Assembly: GCF_000430665.1 (NCBI RefSeq)
Contig: NZ_AUML01000015.1
Coordinates: 1-64,000, forward strand
Length of the DNA stretch: 64,000 bases
Source of the DNA: Aquimarina muelleri DSM 19832
GTDB lineage: Bacteria; Bacteroidota; Bacteroidia; Flavobacteriales; Flavobacteriaceae
Reading direction: 5' to 3'
Position numbers and translations under genes: made by a program. This document shows positions 1 through 8,715 of the stretch, in pieces; position 1 is the first letter of the stretch; every line of letters starts with the position of its first letter. The notes below the pieces were generated by a model that was not told where the DNA came from, did no database searches, and worked only from the letters and a program-made list of their open reading frames with translations.

Positions 1-240
1 CTCCACTACATCTACATCTGAAATGGTATAAATTACTTTTAGCAGAAGATATTTGAATAGTCTTATGGGACTTTCTGCTTTTCTGCCTTGAGTTTGAGAA
101 TATTTTGATTGAAGTTCTTCATAGATGAAATTAAAATCTATTAAATCATTTATACGCCTTAACAAGTTGGTGTGAGGAACAATTAAATCATATAAAGAAC
201 TGTACTCGCTTAATCGAAGAGATTCCTGTTGAACTATCAT
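1..240 (-). CDS. IS1182-type transposase, N-terminal part (runs off window edge)
   Basis: An open frame of 80 codons starts with ATG at 238-240 and continues past base 1. The translated part begins MIVQQESLRLSEYSSLYDLI and contains an RRINDLIDFNFIYEEL stretch and an LFKYLLLKVIYTISDVDVVE stretch. This is the DUF772-like N-terminal domain found in IS1182/IS5-group transposases, which bind and cut the ends of their element. The DDE catalytic part lies outside the window, so it cannot be told whether the gene is intact. The family call is from remembered sequence pattern, not a search. Confidence 0.75.
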   Translation of the reverse strand, partial: MIVQQESLRLSEYSSLYDLIVPHTNLLRRINDLIDFNFIYEELQSKYSQTQGRKAESPIRLFKYLLLKVIYTISDVDVVE

Positions 241-320
241 GAATACAAAATACAAAAAACGGCAAGTATCTAAAATACTTACCGCTTTTATTTAAGTTCG
301 TGACTTTTTCAGTAGCCTCG
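1..320 (-). mobile_element. IS1182-family insertion sequence, left part only
   Basis: Besides the transposase start, the minus-strand sequence near 301-320 reads as an end of the form gaggctactgaaaaagtca, which resembles the ends of IS1182-type elements as I remember them. An imperfect inverted repeat at 260-269/275-284 sits in the leader between this end and the transposase ATG. The exact boundary and any target duplication cannot be confirmed because the other end is outside the window. Confidence 0.5.
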
Positions 321-541
321 TATTATAGTAGTTGTTTTTTTAAGTAGAAATATTCTTTGTCGTTATAAATCCTGTTTTTAGGCTTACTGTATAATAGTAA
401 AAATTCCTAAATCAGGATTTATTTTTAGTACAAAAACAGTTTTATAGAGTAATAAACATAATAATACAAAATACTCTAGCCAATAATATAGTTATCTTTT
501 ACAAACCTTACAGCTTTTATATTCTGTAAGGTTTGTTTTTT
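241..541. other. Gene-free stretch with IS leader and two inverted repeats
   Basis: No coding frame is supported. It contains the presumed IS end and leader hairpin up to about 320, then a near-perfect inverted repeat (366-381 AAATCCTG side with 406-420 CAGGATTT side) and a terminator-like hairpin at 501-540. Confidence 0.5.
501..541. terminator. Hairpin terminator next to the lgt 3' end
   Basis: AAACCTTACAG pairs with CTGTAAGGTTT and is followed on the plus strand by a run of T (534-541). The T run favours termination of plus-strand transcription coming from the IS side. On the minus strand the hairpin lies directly after the lgt stop and is preceded by an A run, so it may work in both directions. 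Confidence 0.6.
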
Positions 542-1471
542 TTAGTCAGAAATTTTCTTTTTGGATTGTATCACAAAATACAAACCAACAATAACAAAAG
601 GAATACTTAGCCATTGTCCTGTAGATAAGGAATCACCTAATGAATCTTCAAAGCCTCCTTGACTGGTTTTAACATATTCTACAATAAAACGCACTGCAAA
701 TATTAAAATTAAATACATTCCAAAAAGAAATCCTCTATTATTTCGTTTATCCGTTTTCCAGTAGATCAGCCATAAGATAATAGATACAAATATATATCCA
801 AAAGCTTCATATAATTGAGCTGGATGGCGATATGGAATAGCTTCTAATAAGTTAGAGAATTTAGGGTTTTCTACAATAGCAGAATACGCTTTATTAACAC
901 TGTCCATTCCTGTTTCTTTTAAAGCTTCTCTTTTGCTAAAACCATTACGGACGAACTTTACTCCAAAAAAAGAATCACCAGATTCTTTACCAATAATCTC
1001 AGAGTTAAAAAAGTTACCTAGTCGAACAAAAATACCTCCGAATGCTGCAGGAATAGTAACCCTGTCCAGAACCCAAAGAGGATGTTTGTGTATTATTTTT
1101 TTAGAATAATAATACATTGCAATAATAAAAGCTATAGCAGCTCCATGACTTGCTAATCCTTGAAAACCTGTGAATTCAAAGGCTGGGTCAAACCTAAAAG
1201 GTAAAAGAATTTCTAAAAGATTGTTCTTGTAATAACTCCAATCATAAAAAAACACATGCCCTAATCTGGCACCTAATAATGTACCAATAACTGCATATAT
1301 AAATACAGAATCTAGTTTCTCCATAGAGATGTTCTCTCGGATATAGATTTTCTTCATTAAATACCAACCTAATGTAAATGCAATTACAAACATTAAGCTG
1401 TAAAAACGAATAACAAAAAAGCCAAGATCTATTCCTTCAACAGGGTTCCATATAATTTTTGATAATATCAT
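542..1471 (-). CDS. lgt: Prolipoprotein diacylglyceryl transferase
   Basis: Lgt moves a diacylglyceryl group from phosphatidylglycerol to the lipobox cysteine of prelipoproteins in the inner membrane, the first step of lipoprotein maturation. The 309-residue protein is polytopic and carries the family hallmarks: SHGAA with His at about 109, RLGNFFNSE at 150-158, RHPAQLYE near 217 and RFIVEYV near 263. Length is normal. It is the last gene of the run folE-cysS-yidD-lgt, 119 bp after yidD, so it may have its own promoter. Compare the divergent paralogue at 42008-42748, which lacks the HGA motif. Confidence 0.95.
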   Translation of the reverse strand: MILSKIIWNPVEGIDLGFFVIRFYSLMFVIAFTLGWYLMKKIYIRENISMEKLDSVFIYAVIGTLLGARLGHVFFYDWSYYKNNLLEILLPFRFDPAFEFTGFQGLASHGAAIAFIIAMYYYSKKIIHKHPLWVLDRVTIPAAFGGIFVRLGNFFNSEIIGKESGDSFFGVKFVRNGFSKREALKETGMDSVNKAYSAIVENPKFSNLLEAIPYRHPAQLYEAFGYIFVSIILWLIYWKTDKRNNRGFLFGMYLILIFAVRFIVEYVKTSQGGFEDSLGDSLSTGQWLSIPFVIVGLYFVIQSKKKISD

Positions 1472-1590
1472 GCGTAAATTTTATTTTTTGGAAAGTAAAT
1501 ATAGGTATTTATAAGCTAAAATGAAGATGTATTCCTGTTATGAAAGAAGGAATATGAAAATTAAAATAGAACTCATAAAGATAGTTTTAT

Positions 1591-1863
1591 TTACTTGTTT
1601 TTTTTATTTTGAATATCTTTGTTGACATCTGGTACAGGATCATAACCACTTCCTCCCCAAGGGTGGCAGCTAAAAATACGTTTTAAAGAAAGTAAACTTC
1701 CTTTAAATAAACCATGTTTTTGTAAAGCTTCTATAGTATAATGAGAACAAGTTGGATGATAACGACAAGTAGCAGGAGTTAAAGGAGAAATTAAATTCTG
1801 ATATAACCGTACCAAAATGATAAAAGGAAATATCAGAATTTTTTTTATTATTGTTTTAGCCAA
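1591..1863 (-). CDS. yidD: Membrane protein insertion efficiency factor YidD
   Basis: YidD is a small peripheral inner-membrane protein that assists YidC-dependent membrane protein insertion. The 90-residue product has the family signature [10 protein letters not shown] followed by [12 protein letters not shown], preceded by an amphipathic N-terminal helix. The only in-frame start is TTG at 1863, six bases after the cysS stop, so the two genes are surely co-transcribed and probably translationally coupled. The lysine-rich C-terminal tail (KDIQNKKNK) is typical of the group. Confidence 0.93.
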   Translation of the reverse strand: MAKTIIKKILIFPFIILVRLYQNLISPLTPATCRYHPTCSHYTIEALQKHGLFKGSLLSLKRIFSCHPWGGSGYDPVPDVNKDIQNKKNK

Positions 1864-1869
1864 AATATA

Positions 1870-3366
1870 TTAGTTTAAAGAAAAACTAGTTCCTTCACGA
1901 CCATCTTTAAGCTGAATACCAATTTCAAGAAGCTCATCTCTTATCTTATCACTTGTAGCAAAATCTTTGTTTGCTCTTGCTTCAGCTCTAAGGTTAATTA
2001 ATAATTCGACAGTACCAGATAGTTTTTCACTTATGTCAGACGAAGTCTCATTTATATTAACCAGTCCTAATACGTCAAATACAAAATTATACATAGTTTG
2101 GCGTAACAAATCAAGATCTGTTTTAGATATAGTAGCCTTTTGTTCTTTAACAGTATTAATAAACTTAACAGCGTCAAATAATTTTGCAATTAGGATTGGG
2201 CTGTTGAAATCATCATTCATTGCGTCATAACATTCTTGTTCCCATGCTTGTACATTAAAACCATCTGTGCTAGAATTAGCTATTAATGTATTTACTGTTT
2301 GTATAGCGTCTATTAATCGATAGAAACCTTTTTCTGAAGCTTCCAGAGCATCATTAGAGAAATCTAAAATACTTCTATAATGAGCTTGAAGCATAAAAAA
2401 CCGAACGATCGTAGGATCAAAAGGTTTGCTTAAAATATCATTATTTCCAGAAAATAATTCTCCTGGAGATATAGTGTTACCTGTCGATTTAGACATTTTT
2501 TTGCCATTAAGTGTAAGCATATTGGCATGCATCCAGTAATTTACAGGATTTTGACCACAAGCAGCTTCTCCTTGCGCAATTTCACATTCATGATGAGGAA
2601 ACTTTAAATCCATTCCACCTCCGTGAATATCAAATCGTTCTCCAAGATATTTGGTGCTCATTACAGTACATTCTAAGTGCCAACCAGGGAAACCATCACT
2701 CCATGGCGATGGCCATCGCATGATATGTTTTGGCTCTGCTTTTTTCCAAAGTGCAAAATCTTGAGGATTTTTCTTATCACTTTGTGCAGACAGTTCTCTG
2801 GTATTAGCAATCATATCCTCAAGATTACGTCCGCTTAATTTACCGTAATGATTGGTTTTGTCAAACTTCTGAACATCAAAGTAGATAGAGCCATTAGATT
2901 CATAAGCAAAACCATTATTTATTATGGTTTTAATAATTTCAATTTGTTCTATAATATGCCCTGTAGCTGTAGGTTCTATACTTGGTGAAATAGCATTGAA
3001 CCTAGACATGACATGATGAAAATCTAAGGTATATCGTTGTACGATTTCCATAGGTTCTAACTGCTCTATTCTGGCTTTTTTCGCTACTTTATCTTCCCCT
3101 TCATCTGCATCATTTTCAAGATGCCCAGCATCTGTGATATTTCTAACATAACGAACCTTATATTCTAAATGTTTTAAATATCTAAAAATTAAATCAAAAG
3201 AAATAAAGGTGCGGCAGTTTCCTAAATGTACATTACTATAAACTGTTGGACCGCATACATACATGCCAATATTACCTTCTATAATAGATTTAAATATTTC
3301 TTTTTGTCCCGAGATAGAATTGTAAATCTGTAATTCTTGAGTTTTATACAACGGAGTTGCTGCCAT
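1870..3366 (-). CDS. cysS: Cysteinyl-tRNA synthetase
   Basis: Class I aminoacyl-tRNA synthetase that charges tRNA-Cys. The 498-residue protein shows the zinc-site start [13 protein letters not shown], which includes the HIGH-equivalent HLGN, further zinc ligands in HLECT and [10 protein letters not shown], and KMSKSTGN as the KMSKS loop. The C-terminal DALR-type helical domain is complete. ATG start at 3366. It lies between folE (37 bp upstream) and yidD (6 bp downstream) in a minus-strand operon. Confidence 0.97.
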   Translation of the reverse strand: MAATPLYKTQELQIYNSISGQKEIFKSIIEGNIGMYVCGPTVYSNVHLGNCRTFISFDLIFRYLKHLEYKVRYVRNITDAGHLENDADEGEDKVAKKARIEQLEPMEIVQRYTLDFHHVMSRFNAISPSIEPTATGHIIEQIEIIKTIINNGFAYESNGSIYFDVQKFDKTNHYGKLSGRNLEDMIANTRELSAQSDKKNPQDFALWKKAEPKHIMRWPSPWSDGFPGWHLECTVMSTKYLGERFDIHGGGMDLKFPHHECEIAQGEAACGQNPVNYWMHANMLTLNGKKMSKSTGNTISPGELFSGNNDILSKPFDPTIVRFFMLQAHYRSILDFSNDALEASEKGFYRLIDAIQTVNTLIANSSTDGFNVQAWEQECYDAMNDDFNSPILIAKLFDAVKFINTVKEQKATISKTDLDLLRQTMYNFVFDVLGLVNINETSSDISEKLSGTVELLINLRAEARANKDFATSDKIRDELLEIGIQLKDGREGTSFSLN

Positions 3367-3403
3367 AATAATAGAATAATACGTGTAAGTTTATATTGAA
3401 AAA

Positions 3404-4081
3404 TTAAAAAGTAGTGTCTAGTTTAATGTAATCTAAAAATTCTCTTTTTACAGAGTCTTCTTTAAATTTCCCTCCAAATTCACTAGTAACTGTGCTGCTT
3501 TCGATATCTCTAATACCTCTTGAGTTTACACATAAATGTTTAGCATCTATTACGCATGCCACATCTTTGGTTCCTAAAACTACTTGAAGATCTTGCACAA
3601 TTTGCATAGTCAAACGTTCTTGTACTTGTGGGCGTTTAGCATAATAATCTACAATACGATTCATTTTAGATAATCCAACTACAGTACCATTAGAGATGTA
3701 GGCAACATGAGCTCTGCCAACAATAGGTAACAGGTGATGCTCACAGGTAGAATAAAGAGTAATGTTTTTTTCTACCAACATTTCTCCATACTTATAATTG
3801 TTTTTAAACGTAGAAGCATCTGGTTTGCGTAGAGGGTGAAGACCCGAAAAAATTTCATTTACAAACATTTTTGCTACACGTTGTGGAGTTCCTTTAAGAC
3901 TGTCATCTGTTAAGTCTAATCCAAGTGTTTCCATAATATGCTTTACATCTTCTCTAATCAAAGTGATTTTTTCATTATCACTAAGTTTAAAGGCATCTTC
4001 TCTAAGAGGAGTGGTAGCGCTAGTAGCTATATGATTATCACCTAGCGCTTCAATAGCTTCAAGGGCCTTGTCAATTTTCAC
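3404..4081 (-). CDS. folE: GTP cyclohydrolase I
   Basis: Converts GTP to 7,8-dihydroneopterin triphosphate, the entry step to folate or pterin and queuosine-type compounds. The 225-residue sequence has the FolE core with the zinc ligands in STCEHHLLPIVGRAHVAY and KHLCVNSRGI, and the conserved RPQVQERLT stretch. The start is GTG at 4081; the nearest upstream ATG runs into a stop. It heads the folE-cysS-yidD-lgt run. Confidence 0.96.
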   Translation of the reverse strand: MKIDKALEAIEALGDNHIATSATTPLREDAFKLSDNEKITLIREDVKHIMETLGLDLTDDSLKGTPQRVAKMFVNEIFSGLHPLRKPDASTFKNNYKYGEMLVEKNITLYSTCEHHLLPIVGRAHVAYISNGTVVGLSKMNRIVDYYAKRPQVQERLTMQIVQDLQVVLGTKDVACVIDAKHLCVNSRGIRDIESSTVTSEFGGKFKEDSVKREFLDYIKLDTTF

Positions 4082-4358
4082 ACTTCAAAATTTATAATTC
4101 ATTAAAACTTCATTAAAAAATAATAAAGTAAAGCGATTTTATGAAAACCATTCTTTACTTTGCCATCTTTTTAAATATACAAAAGAAGATTATTAAACAA
4201 TAGCTTCCGTTATATGGGTTGCAAAGATACGATTTTGTTGTTTTACTTAGTAAAAGCTATGTTAAACAATTAACTTGGTTAGATTTTTTGCAGAAGTTAC
4301 GTATATTTAAATTCCGAATAGAACTAAAACAAACGAAAAACATAGTTTTTAACGTTAT

Positions 4359-5873
4359 ATGAAAAAGGCAAAAACATTACCTCAGATTTTATTATTTTTT
4401 AGTATTCTTTTTTTTAAAAGTACTTTTTTTTATTCCCAAGATTTTGATGTTGCCTGTAGAGGAGCGCAGCCATTTTGCTCAGACGCTTCTCGCGAGTTAA
4501 CATTTTCTAACACCATTGGTGACATGGATGGTTTAGGAGAAATAGGTTGTTTAAACACAACTCCTAATCCATCTTGGTATTTTATTCGTATCGATCAGCC
4601 AGGAAAATTGGTGTTTAATATCCAACAATGGATAGATGCTGATGGAGATAGTGTTTTAGATAAAAGAGAGCGTCAATTGGATGTGGATTTTGTGGCATGG
4701 GGACCCTTCAAGACCTCTTTTATAGCATGCGATATACTTTCTAAAGGGTGCGATAATAACGGAGATGGGGATAATATTAGACCAGCAGAATGTGTGAATA
4801 ATGTAGATGATCCATTTTATTATATTGAAAATAGTGATAATACAAATATTGTAGATTGTAGCTATGCAAGAACACCAGATGATGATGTTTATACAGAAAC
4901 ATTTACAATACCTAATGCGTTATCCAAAGAATATTACCTTATTTTAATAACAAACTTTGCGAATGAAGAAGGGGTTATACAACTACAGCAAACCAATTTA
5001 GATGAGCCTAATGCAGGTACAACAGATTGTGCTATTTTAGAACCTGGAGTAGGCCCTGATATAGCAACTTGTGGTGAATACCCAGTTACAATAGAAGGAA
5101 GGTTCCCTGGGGATCCTCCAGATGTGCCTGGAGCTGTATCTTTTAGATGGGCAAGAGCAGATGTTGGTACTACAAATTTTATAGATATTCCAGATCCAGA
5201 GGGGATGGTTCCTTTTTTAGAAGTAAATACTGAAGGAGTATATAGATTAAGTGGGTTTGATTCTTCTGGTAACCAAGTTCCTGATTCCCCAGATGAGCTA
5301 GTAGTTTTAGATGTTTCTAATGCGGTTGTTTCTGTAGGGTATGCGATTGCAGAAGAATCTTTTGCAGGAAGTTATACAATTACCGCAGAAGTAGTGACTA
5401 CTCCTGAGATTGAAACAGCAGGTTTTGATAATTTTGAATATAGCCTTTATAGGAATTTAGGTAATGGTTTTGTAGAGTACAGATCCTACCAGTCTTCTGC
5501 AGCTTTTTCTAATGTTCCTCCAGGAGATTACTTTATTAGAGCAAGGTATGCTAATTGCCCAGACAGTGAAGAGAGATCAGAAATAATAATGATATTAGGG
5601 TATCCTAAATACTTTACCCCAAATGGAGATGGTTTTCATGATACTTGGAGTCTTATTAATATTGAAAACCAGCCTACAGCACAAATTTATATATTTGATA
5701 GATACGGTAAGCTTTTGAAACAATTAAGAGCAGGAGGTCCTGGTTGGGATGGTACTTATAATGGCAGAAATATGCCCTCTGCAGACTATTGGTTTAGAGT
5801 AGAGTTTAATGAGCCAAGAGACCCTAATATGCGAAGAAGGGTTTTTGCAGGGAATTTTTCTTTGATTCGATAG
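4359..5873 (+). CDS. Secreted T9SS type B sorting (gliding motility C-terminal) domain protein
   Basis: The 504-residue protein begins with a signal peptide (about 1-27, ending FFYSQ). The N-terminal part contains several Cys residues and a WYFIRIDQPG module of the kind seen in flavobacterial secreted adhesins, followed by an Ig-like middle. The C-terminal 90 residues (KYFTPNGDGFHDTWSL, IYIFDRYGKLLKQL, GWDGTYNG, PSADYWFRV) are the CHU_C/gliding-motility-associated domain, which targets proteins through the type IX secretion system to the cell surface. Substrate or ligand is not recognisable. It is transcribed alone and ends at a shared terminator with the convergent gene. Confidence 0.88.
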   Translation: MKKAKTLPQILLFFSILFFKSTFFYSQDFDVACRGAQPFCSDASRELTFSNTIGDMDGLGEIGCLNTTPNPSWYFIRIDQPGKLVFNIQQWIDADGDSVLDKRERQLDVDFVAWGPFKTSFIACDILSKGCDNNGDGDNIRPAECVNNVDDPFYYIENSDNTNIVDCSYARTPDDDVYTETFTIPNALSKEYYLILITNFANEEGVIQLQQTNLDEPNAGTTDCAILEPGVGPDIATCGEYPVTIEGRFPGDPPDVPGAVSFRWARADVGTTNFIDIPDPEGMVPFLEVNTEGVYRLSGFDSSGNQVPDSPDELVVLDVSNAVVSVGYAIAEESFAGSYTITAEVVTTPEIETAGFDNFEYSLYRNLGNGFVEYRSYQSSAAFSNVPPGDYFIRARYANCPDSEERSEIIMILGYPKYFTPNGDGFHDTWSLINIENQPTAQIYIFDRYGKLLKQLRAGGPGWDGTYNGRNMPSADYWFRVEFNEPRDPNMRRRVFAGNFSLIR

Positions 5874-5903
5874 CGGCGCGGCTAACATAAGTTATGTGAA
5901 AAA

Positions 5904-5946
5904 AATAAGGTTTGTGGTTTTTTAAACCACAAACCTTATTTTTTGA
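5904..5946. terminator. Bidirectional terminator between convergent genes
   Basis: AATAAGGTTTGTGGTTT pairs perfectly with AAACCACAAACCTTATT, flanked by A and T runs on both sides. It separates the T9SS protein gene on the plus strand from the FadL-like gene on the minus strand. Confidence 0.85.
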
Positions 5947-5953
5947 AATGTTT

Positions 5954-7468
5954 TTAGAAATTCATTCCAACGGAAATAGTAATATTTTGAGTATAATTAT
6001 CTATTAAAACAAAATTTGTGAAACTTGGATTGGAATAAAATTCTTCTGTACGTTGTTGCTCTGTGTAATTATATGCAGCGTCAATTTTAAATTTTCCAAA
6101 AGAATATCCTGCTCCAATCGAATACCCAGTCTTGTCTCCTAAAATGAAATTGTTTTTATAGGGGCTTTCTTCAAAACTGTACCCGCTTCTAAAACTCCAG
6201 TTGTCAAATCTCCATTCTGTTCCAATTCTTATGGTAGATGCTCCTTGTAGATTAGAATCTATATCGTTATTGAGGTTAGTTAAATTACTACCTTCATTAG
6301 AACTTGTTTTTATAGTAGAATAATCTTTGTAAGAATAATCTAGACTTATTAGACCTTGTTGATCAAATAATAAAGCGATACTTCCAGTTGCTTTTGCTGG
6401 AGTTCTTAATTTATATTCAGGAAAAACATTGATTATTCGAGGGTTTATAACAGCTCTACCGTCAGTATCACTTATTGTTTCTAACCTTTGCGTAGTCTCT
6501 TCTTCAATAAGATACCAAGTAGGGGACTCATAAGAAGCGCCTAAACGAATCATTTTATTTACTTTGGCTATACCTCCAATTTGAGCAGAGAATCCAGCTC
6601 CTGCGGTAGATAATTTATTAGTAAATATTATCTCATTTATAGTACTTCCGGTATTATTGTTCCCTTCAAAAAACTCAGTAACTTTATCATAGTTAATAAA
6701 ATGAGAATTTAGGTTGATCCCTAAATAGAAGTTATTGTTAATCTGCGCACCACCGTTTATAGTAAATTTTCCATTTAAACCAGTGCTTTCAAGATAGTAT
6801 TCCTGATCAAAAAAACCAGATGAAATATTTGAAGAATAAGAAGTGTTATCTGGGTTGTTAGAGTTGCTTGGTTCAATAATAAAAGCTTCATATCCTAAAA
6901 AAGCTTGTTGTGCTCGATATCCTTCATTTTCACCTAAAAAACTATATAAATCTTCAATGGTTTCTCCTGTTCTTCTCGAAATCAAGCTTAAAGGTAATCC
7001 TTGCGCTTCGTTTAGGAAAATGCTACTTATAGAGTTTGAGCTTCTTCCAGAAGCAAATAACTTATTTGCATTATCTGTAGTCTGATCATAAGTTAATCCT
7101 AAAGAGATTTTATTAACTCCTGAAGATTCATAATTTTTATTTTGATAAACAAAAACTGCTCCCAGCTGGTTTAGGTTTGTGCTTCTGAAACTACGATTAT
7201 TAAATCTATTAAAATAATTTACATCGTTATCAGTATGTTTTGTAGAAAGAGTAAGAGAACCATAAGAATTAAGAAAAACAGCAGATCCTGCTGGGTTTAT
7301 TTGTAGTGAGGATATATCTCCTCCTAGGGCTCCAAAAGCGCCACTCATAGCTCTAAAACGAGCAGTTCCTAATATTTCTTGTTGTGAATATCGTAAAGCA
7401 TCGGTAATATCTTGAGCGTTTAAAAAAGACATAGATATTACACTTACGAATAAAAATATTTTTTTCAT
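5954..7468 (-). CDS. OmpP1/FadL-family outer membrane protein
   Basis: The 504-residue precursor has a signal peptide ending at about residue 18 (SFLNAQ) followed by the region ALRYSQQEILGTARFRAMSG and GALGGDISSLQINPAGSAVF, which is characteristic of the OmpP1/FadL/TodX family of outer-membrane beta-barrel transporters for hydrophobic compounds. Alternating polar/apolar strands run to an aromatic C terminus (VGMNF), as expected for a barrel inserted by BAM. Substrate is unknown. It lies 65 bp downstream of the RS-rich lipoprotein gene, and the two are probably co-transcribed. Confidence 0.87.
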   Translation of the reverse strand: MKKIFLFVSVISMSFLNAQDITDALRYSQQEILGTARFRAMSGAFGALGGDISSLQINPAGSAVFLNSYGSLTLSTKHTDNDVNYFNRFNNRSFRSTNLNQLGAVFVYQNKNYESSGVNKISLGLTYDQTTDNANKLFASGRSSNSISSIFLNEAQGLPLSLISRRTGETIEDLYSFLGENEGYRAQQAFLGYEAFIIEPSNSNNPDNTSYSSNISSGFFDQEYYLESTGLNGKFTINGGAQINNNFYLGINLNSHFINYDKVTEFFEGNNNTGSTINEIIFTNKLSTAGAGFSAQIGGIAKVNKMIRLGASYESPTWYLIEEETTQRLETISDTDGRAVINPRIINVFPEYKLRTPAKATGSIALLFDQQGLISLDYSYKDYSTIKTSSNEGSNLTNLNNDIDSNLQGASTIRIGTEWRFDNWSFRSGYSFEESPYKNNFILGDKTGYSIGAGYSFGKFKIDAAYNYTEQQRTEEFYSNPSFTNFVLIDNYTQNITISVGMNF

Positions 7469-7533
7469 TAGTAGTTTAGTTTTTGAATCATAGGGTTTTA
7501 GAGAGGAAAAATAGTATGATATTGAACTTTGAA

Positions 7534-8616
7534 TTAGTTTCTTCCACGGCTTCTGTTTCCACTGCTTCGATTTCCGCTACTTCTAGATCTACTACTACCG
7601 CTGGATCTAGAGTAGCCACTGTTACGAGAGGAACTACTTCTGGAATAACCAGAATTGTTATTGGATCTTGATCTACTGTTAGAAGGAGTGTATCCCCGAC
7701 TTCTATTGGAAGAGGAATTACTTCTGGAACGAGTACTGCTCGGAGAGCTTGATCGAGAATTTGTTCTATTTATCGTTGATCTGGAACGAGAGTTTGCACT
7801 ATTTGATGATCTGTTGTAATAATTATTTGAAGATCTAGATCTACCTGTTGCATTAACTCTTCCTTTAGAATACCCTTGTCTATTTCTGTTGTAATTTGAA
7901 GAGTTTCTGGATCTTGAATTGTTATAAGTTTGGTAAGATTTACGACTTCTGGTAGAATAAGAGTATGCGTTTCTTGATCTTCTGTTATGGGTATAATAGC
8001 GACTTCTGCCGTAGTAATAAGGATACCTATTATAATAAGATTGATAACCTCTATAGTAGCCTGCATAATGACCGCCATAATAATAAGGAGGACAATAAAA
8101 ACCACCATACCAATATGGAGTGTTCCATCCTGCTCCCCAAAAAGAATTGTAATATCCACCCCATCCATAATTATTCCATCCGCCATATCCAATTCCTCCA
8201 TACGGGTATCCAGACCATCCAGTGTTAATTACATTGACGTTAATTTCAGAAGGATTACTTCCCCATGATGGTTGTCCAACTTGATAGTTTAAAGCTGTGG
8301 TAATTGTATCTGCAGTATTGTAATCTTTACTTGAATATGTATCTATATCTGTAAAAATAGGATCCTCTTCGATCGCATCATCAATTTGGGCGGATTTTTC
8401 AGAAAAATAATTAGTATAATAACTAGGTTTTTCGTTTGTACTATGCTTGGTGTTCTCTGCGTAGTTCTCTGTTTTTCTGTGGTTTCCTGTTTCTCCATAA
8501 ATACCATCTCTATAAGGAACATACTCATACGAACCACAAGATGTCAACATTAGTATGGAAGCTACAATTAGAAATCCTTTAGCTCCATTCTTCTGAAAAT
8601 AATTTTTAAGTCGCAT
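7534..8616 (-). CDS. Lipoprotein with Tyr/Gly-rich and Arg/Ser-rich low-complexity tail
   Basis: The 360-residue precursor has a lipoprotein signal (LMLTSCGS, Cys about 27). A Pro/Thr/Asp-containing spacer (30-110) is followed by a Gly/Tyr/Trp-rich segment (about 125-200), and then by roughly 150 residues made almost only of Arg, Ser, Asn, Gly and Tyr with many RSRS and SRSS repeats. No enzymatic motif is visible. The lipobox suggests anchoring to the periplasmic or outer membrane, leaving a highly basic tail that could bind nucleic acid or polysaccharide (inference). It is divergent from proS and upstream of the FadL-like gene. Confidence 0.8.
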   Translation of the reverse strand: MRLKNYFQKNGAKGFLIVASILMLTSCGSYEYVPYRDGIYGETGNHRKTENYAENTKHSTNEKPSYYTNYFSEKSAQIDDAIEEDPIFTDIDTYSSKDYNTADTITTALNYQVGQPSWGSNPSEINVNVINTGWSGYPYGGIGYGGWNNYGWGGYYNSFWGAGWNTPYWYGGFYCPPYYYGGHYAGYYRGYQSYYNRYPYYYGRSRYYTHNRRSRNAYSYSTRSRKSYQTYNNSRSRNSSNYNRNRQGYSKGRVNATGRSRSSNNYYNRSSNSANSRSRSTINRTNSRSSSPSSTRSRSNSSSNRSRGYTPSNSRSRSNNNSGYSRSSSSRNSGYSRSSGSSRSRSSGNRSSGNRSRGRN

Positions 8617-8633
8617 ATCTTCTTATTTTATTG

Positions 8634-8661
8634 TTGAACATTACAAATTTAGTTAGTTTTG
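8634..8661 (+). promoter_or_regulatory. Promoter of proS
   Basis: TAGTTTTG at 8654-8661 matches TANNTTTG, with a TTG at 8634-8636 in roughly the -33 position. The box lies 55 bp before the proS ATG and only two bases from the opposing -7 box of the lipoprotein gene. Confidence 0.6.
8644..8651 (-). promoter_or_regulatory. -7 promoter box of the RS-rich lipoprotein gene
   Basis: The minus strand reads TAAATTTG, an exact match to the Bacteroidota -7 consensus TANNTTTG, 28 bp upstream of the ATG at 8616. No good -33 box is seen. Confidence 0.5.
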
Positions 8662-8715
8662 CGCTAATTAAATTATATTTAACAGAGTCACAACATTTGT
8701 GCCAAATAGAAGTAT

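Noticed and set aside
7483..8268. Plus-strand frames opposite the RS-rich lipoprotein gene
   Set aside because: They are shadows of the low-complexity Arg/Ser codons on the other strand.
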